Made by a program: the position numbers and the translations under genes. The notes beneath the pieces were generated by a model. It was not told where the DNA came from. It did no database searches and saw only the letters and a list, made by a program, of their open reading frames with translations. A stretch of DNA of 7,298 nt from positions 1 through 7,298 of the forward strand of contig DOXE01000245.1 of assembly GCA_003519205.1 (NCBI GenBank), read 5' to 3'. Positions 4,929 through 7,298 of this stretch are shown in pieces (positions within the stretch are counted from its first letter, which is position 1; each line of letters opens with the position of its first letter). The DNA comes from Chloroflexota bacterium. GTDB lineage: Bacteria > Chloroflexota > Anaerolineae > Promineifilales > Promineifilaceae.

Positions 4929-6041
4929 TTAATGATCCTCGTCATCGCCATGATGTTCGGATGCGCCAGCCATGAACATAAGCGCGAGCAAGCCGAAGAC
5001 TACGGCCTGGATCAGGCCGACGAAAAATTCAAGTCCAAAGAAGACCACGCTGATCGCCGGCACCAGAAAGGCAATGACGAAAAGCAAAATCTGCCCGGCA
5101 AAAATGTTACCCAATAGACGGAAGGAGAACGAGATCACTCGGGAAATCTCGCCCACCAACTCTAGAATACCAACCGCCCAGTCGATGGATTTTATGGGAT
5201 TGGTGGCCATGACATCAAAGGATACGTTCCAGGGGAAGAACTTCTTCAAATAACCTATACCCAAGTATTGGAAACCAATTATTTGAACATAAACCATGGT
5301 TACCAGAGCCAGGGCCAGTGTGAAGTTCAGATCTGTTGCTGGCGCGCGGAAAAAGGCCACAATGGCCCAATCTGCATTATCCGGATCGCGACCAGCCCTA
5401 GGATCTTCTGAATCGACGTCGTCTAGTACGGCATTATCGGGAGACTTAATCAAGAAGGGATCAACGCGTAAGTCTCCTTCATTCAGTTCGTCACTCAATT
5501 CTTCTGCTTCATGTTCTATGTCATGAAGCTGTTCCTCAGATAGTTCCTGCCCAGTATCGGCTGCCAGGCGTTCTGCCGTAACGGCCGCTTCCTCCGCCCG
5601 GAGATGGGGTAACCATTCATAAAAACCAATGCTATCGACGCCGGGTATCAATTCGATCCAGTTGGACACCAGAATATATAGGATCAAGGTTAGGAAGAGG
5701 GGAAAAAATTGTTTGGCTTTTTTATAGCCAGCCAGATTTGTCGAGAAGTTCAAACCGCTCTCGACTATCATCTCGAAGAAATTGTAGAAACCTGTGGGTA
5801 CCTCATCGGCCGTTCGCGAGCGAGCTCGGAGACTCAGGGCAATAGCTAAGACGATGATCCAGGCTACAACCGTGGTGACAAACGTGTTGGTGAGGCATCC
5901 GAAGAGTGGCAGTCCTCTGGTTCCGGGAAAACACTCACCGGGTAATTGTATTACCGGCAACACTGGCCTGGTGAAGGCGAAAACCGTGCCGAAAACGATG
6001 AGACCCAGGAAGACGAGCAGAAGGATATATCTCTTTTTCAT
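4929..6041 (-). CDS. atpB: ATP synthase F0 subunit a, with acidic insertion
   Basis: Subunit a is the stator half-channel partner of the c-ring. The essential arginine is R308 in SFRLLGNIFAG (306-316), and Q345 matches E. coli Q252. The E. coli pair E219/H245 is replaced by Q317 and E338, so a carboxylate is kept at the second position, as in mitochondrial subunit a. PATDLN (234-239) marks the start of the following conserved membrane helix. The protein has 370 residues against about 240-270 usual. The excess is a hydrophobic N-terminus (5-23) with a short segment holding C37 and C49, and an insertion at about 147-224 with 26 acidic and 6 basic residues. By the usual topology that insertion faces the outside of the membrane. 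The ATG at 6041 overlaps the stop of the upstream gene as ATGA, with GAGGA about 12 bases before it, so translation is probably coupled. Confidence 0.96.
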   Translation of the reverse strand: MKKRYILLLVFLGLIVFGTVFAFTRPVLPVIQLPGECFPGTRGLPLFGCLTNTFVTTVVAWIIVLAIALSLRARSRTADEVPTGFYNFFEMIVESGLNFSTNLAGYKKAKQFFPLFLTLILYILVSNWIELIPGVDSIGFYEWLPHLRAEEAAVTAERLAADTGQELSEEQLHDIEHEAEELSDELNEGDLRVDPFLIKSPDNAVLDDVDSEDPRAGRDPDNADWAIVAFFRAPATDLNFTLALALVTMVYVQIIGFQYLGIGYLKKFFPWNVSFDVMATNPIKSIDWAVGILELVGEISRVISFSFRLLGNIFAGQILLFVIAFLVPAISVVFFGLEFFVGLIQAVVFGLLALMFMAGASEHHGDDEDH

Positions 6042-6352
6042 GTCGTCGTTTCTTCCTCAATCTTGGTTATATCTTTCAAGTTAGCATCCGATTGGCTGCC
6101 CAGGGACCGCTGCGCTCTGGCAAGCGCCCAAAGGCTGATACGGACGATGACATATAAAGTGATGGGAAAACTACCAAGGAGAAACAAGATGGTGAATATA
6201 CCATTTGTTTCTAATAAGCTGTCAAGGAACCGGCCAATTGCGAAGGCGATGCCAATGATGATGATGCTGGCAAAGCCGGTCACACAACCAATCTGGCCTA
6301 CGAGGCCAGCCGTCCTCGCCGCCTGATCAAAATCTTGGTTGTTCTGAGACAC
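6038..6352 (-). CDS. atpZ: AtpZ/AtpI-family F0F1 ATPase accessory protein
   Basis: Small membrane proteins of this family are commonly encoded at the head of atp operons, and have been linked to c-ring assembly and to magnesium or calcium handling. This one has 104 residues with two membrane helices (about 17-40 and 52-75), a polar N-terminus and a charged C-terminal tail ending KIEEETTT. The two-helix size fits AtpZ (AtpQ) better than the four-helix, roughly 130-residue AtpI; the sequence alone does not settle the subtype. It starts with GTG at 6352, about 20 bases after the expected transcription start, with only a weak Shine-Dalgarno sequence. Its stop overlaps the atpB start by four bases. 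Position and topology support the call strongly; the exact function is inferred from the family. Confidence 0.82.
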   Translation of the reverse strand: MSQNNQDFDQAARTAGLVGQIGCVTGFASIIIIGIAFAIGRFLDSLLETNGIFTILFLLGSFPITLYVIVRISLWALARAQRSLGSQSDANLKDITKIEEETTT

Positions 6353-6380
6353 AATTCACTTGGTCGAGCAGAGTTTGTGC

Positions 6381-6408
6381 ATTATATCACAACTCTTGAT
6401 CGTGACAA
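6381..6408 (-). promoter_or_regulatory. Strong sigma70-type promoter of the F0 operon
   Basis: On the minus strand TTGTCA (6403-6408, 5/6 to the -35 consensus) is followed after 16 bases by a perfect TATAAT (6381-6386). That -10 is preceded by TGA, making an extended -10. Transcription would start near 6374, leaving a leader of about 22 bases before the GTG of the first gene. Confidence 0.8.
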
Positions 6409-6418
6409 TTGGCGTCTA

Positions 6419-6450
6419 GATCCCGCAGGTTTTCGAAAACCTGCAGGGTC
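6419..6450. repeat. 32-base near-perfect palindrome between nuoN and the atp operon
   Basis: The two 15-base arms (6419-6433 and 6436-6450) match in 13 positions; the core CAGGTTTTCGAAAACCTG (6426-6443) is a perfect 18-base palindrome. It lies 11 bases after the nuoN stop and just before the F0 promoter. It may terminate the nuo transcript, but no T-run follows on the minus strand, so it is not a textbook intrinsic terminator. A dispersed intergenic palindrome or a protein-binding site are alternatives. Confidence 0.7.
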
Positions 6451-6460
6451 TCTCATATTA

Positions 6461-7298
6461 CTAACCTGCAAAGAATGCCGTAGCTGCTTGACGGGTTAGC
6501 TCAAAAGCTGAGTTGGCCAGGATCCCAAGATATATGATCCCGAATATCGTCAGGCCAATCGCCAAGCCAGCAGCCCGAGAGACAGGAATGGCCACCTCCT
6601 CATCTTCCGATCGGTAGAGATATATGACCTTGGCAACGCTCAAGTAATAGTAAAGTGCAATAAAGGCATTGATAATGCCGATGAGGGCCAGCCACCACAG
6701 TCCGGCCTCAACAGCAGCCCTGAAGATGAAGAATTTACCGAAGAAACCAGCCGTCGGTGGAATGCCCCCCAGGGATAGCAAGGCAAATAACATAGCTAGC
6801 GCAAGATATGGTGAGCGGCGGCTTAAACCAGCCAGATCCTGGGTTTCGTCGGAACCACTGATATTGCTGACCAGGATGACGATGCCGAAGGCGGCGATAT
6901 TGGTGATGGCATAGTAGACCAGAAAGAACATCGTCGCCCCAGCGCCATCGATGCTGTCTGGATTGAGGCCAAAGGTTGTCAGAGCGGTAACCAGGCCCAT
7001 CATCGCATAGCCAGCCTGGGCGATACTTGAATAGGCTAGCAAACGTTTGATATTGCTCTGGCGAATGGCCAGTAAGTTTCCCAAGGTCATGGTCACGATG
7101 CAGATGGCGACGAGCATGGCCCACCAGGCATTAGACGAATCGGCCGGGCCAAAAACACCAGCGGTAAAGACCCGCAAAAATACAGCGAAGCCGGCCGCCT
7201 TCGATGCCGTCGACACCAAGCCGGTGACGGGTGTAGGCGCGCCTTCGTAAACGTCGGGAGCCCAGAAATGGTAGGGTACGACTGAGACCTTAAAACCA
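6461..7298 (-). CDS. nuoN: NADH-quinone oxidoreductase subunit N, C-terminal 278 residues (5' end beyond window)
   Basis: NuoN is one of the three antiporter-like proton-pumping membrane subunits of complex I. The frame is open to the right edge; a TTG at 7219 is internal, because the residues before it carry the family's conserved block FWAPDVYEGAPTPVTG (11-26 of the fragment). Conserved lysines seen are K3 (GFKVS) and K33 (TASKAAGF), typical of the discontinuous-helix proton path. Further NuoN marks are LLAIRQSNIKRLLAYSSIAQ, GYAMMGL, and GIPPTAGFFGKFFIF with a following YYYLSVAKVIYLY helix. The C-terminus is the usual end of the protein, and NuoN is commonly the last gene of a nuo operon. 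The next gene on the strand begins the F0 operon 108 bases later, so proton pumping and proton use are encoded side by side. Confidence 0.96.
   Translation of the reverse strand, partial: GFKVSVVPYHFWAPDVYEGAPTPVTGLVSTASKAAGFAVFLRVFTAGVFGPADSSNAWWAMLVAICIVTMTLGNLLAIRQSNIKRLLAYSSIAQAGYAMMGLVTALTTFGLNPDSIDGAGATMFFLVYYAITNIAAFGIVILVSNISGSDETQDLAGLSRRSPYLALAMLFALLSLGGIPPTAGFFGKFFIFRAAVEAGLWWLALIGIINAFIALYYYLSVAKVIYLYRSEDEEVAIPVSRAAGLAIGLTIFGIIYLGILANSAFELTRQAATAFFAG

Noticed and set aside
6461..7219. Reading nuoN as a complete 252-residue gene starting at 7219
   Set aside because: The frame stays open to the right edge and the residues before that TTG hold a strongly conserved NuoN block, so the gene is cut by the window.

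Overview
The window looks like a piece of a bacterial chromosome at roughly even GC content, from a respiring or energy-conserving bacterium. Every gene I can support lies on the minus strand, so transcription runs from the right edge to the left. The protein style (long Lgt, acidic insertion in the ATP synthase a subunit, b-delta fusion, nuoN next to atp) makes me think of Chloroflexota, possibly Anaerolineae. That is an impression from the proteins, with no marker gene behind it.

Right part (about 3675-7298): a bioenergetic block. The 3' half of nuoN (complex I antiporter-like subunit) runs in from the right edge. A strong palindrome and a very good sigma70-type promoter follow. Then comes a compact ATP synthase operon with only membrane and stalk components: atpZ/atpI-like, atpB (a), atpE (c), and a b subunit that carries the C-terminal part of delta. 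The operon ends at a strong terminator, so the F1 genes (alpha, gamma, beta, epsilon) must be elsewhere. Complex I would build the proton gradient and this F0 sector would use it; the c-subunit residues point to protons rather than sodium.

Middle part (about 2417-3655): one cytoplasmic-looking alkaline-phosphatase-superfamily phosphodiesterase with all seven expected metal and nucleophile residues. Its substrate is unknown.

Left part (1-2384): a lipid pair, a CDP-alcohol phosphatidyltransferase followed 18 bases later by an enlarged lgt (lipoprotein diacylglyceryl transferase), with a consensus -35 promoter in front of the pair. At the left edge lies the start of an ABC transporter ATPase, whose upstream region holds repeated motifs placed around a candidate promoter.

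I see no RNA genes, CRISPR arrays, insertion sequences or defence genes. The less ordinary points are the truncated b-delta fusion in an F0-only operon, the acidic insertion in subunit a, and several intergenic repeats or palindromes. I do not see a convincing undescribed multi-gene system here.
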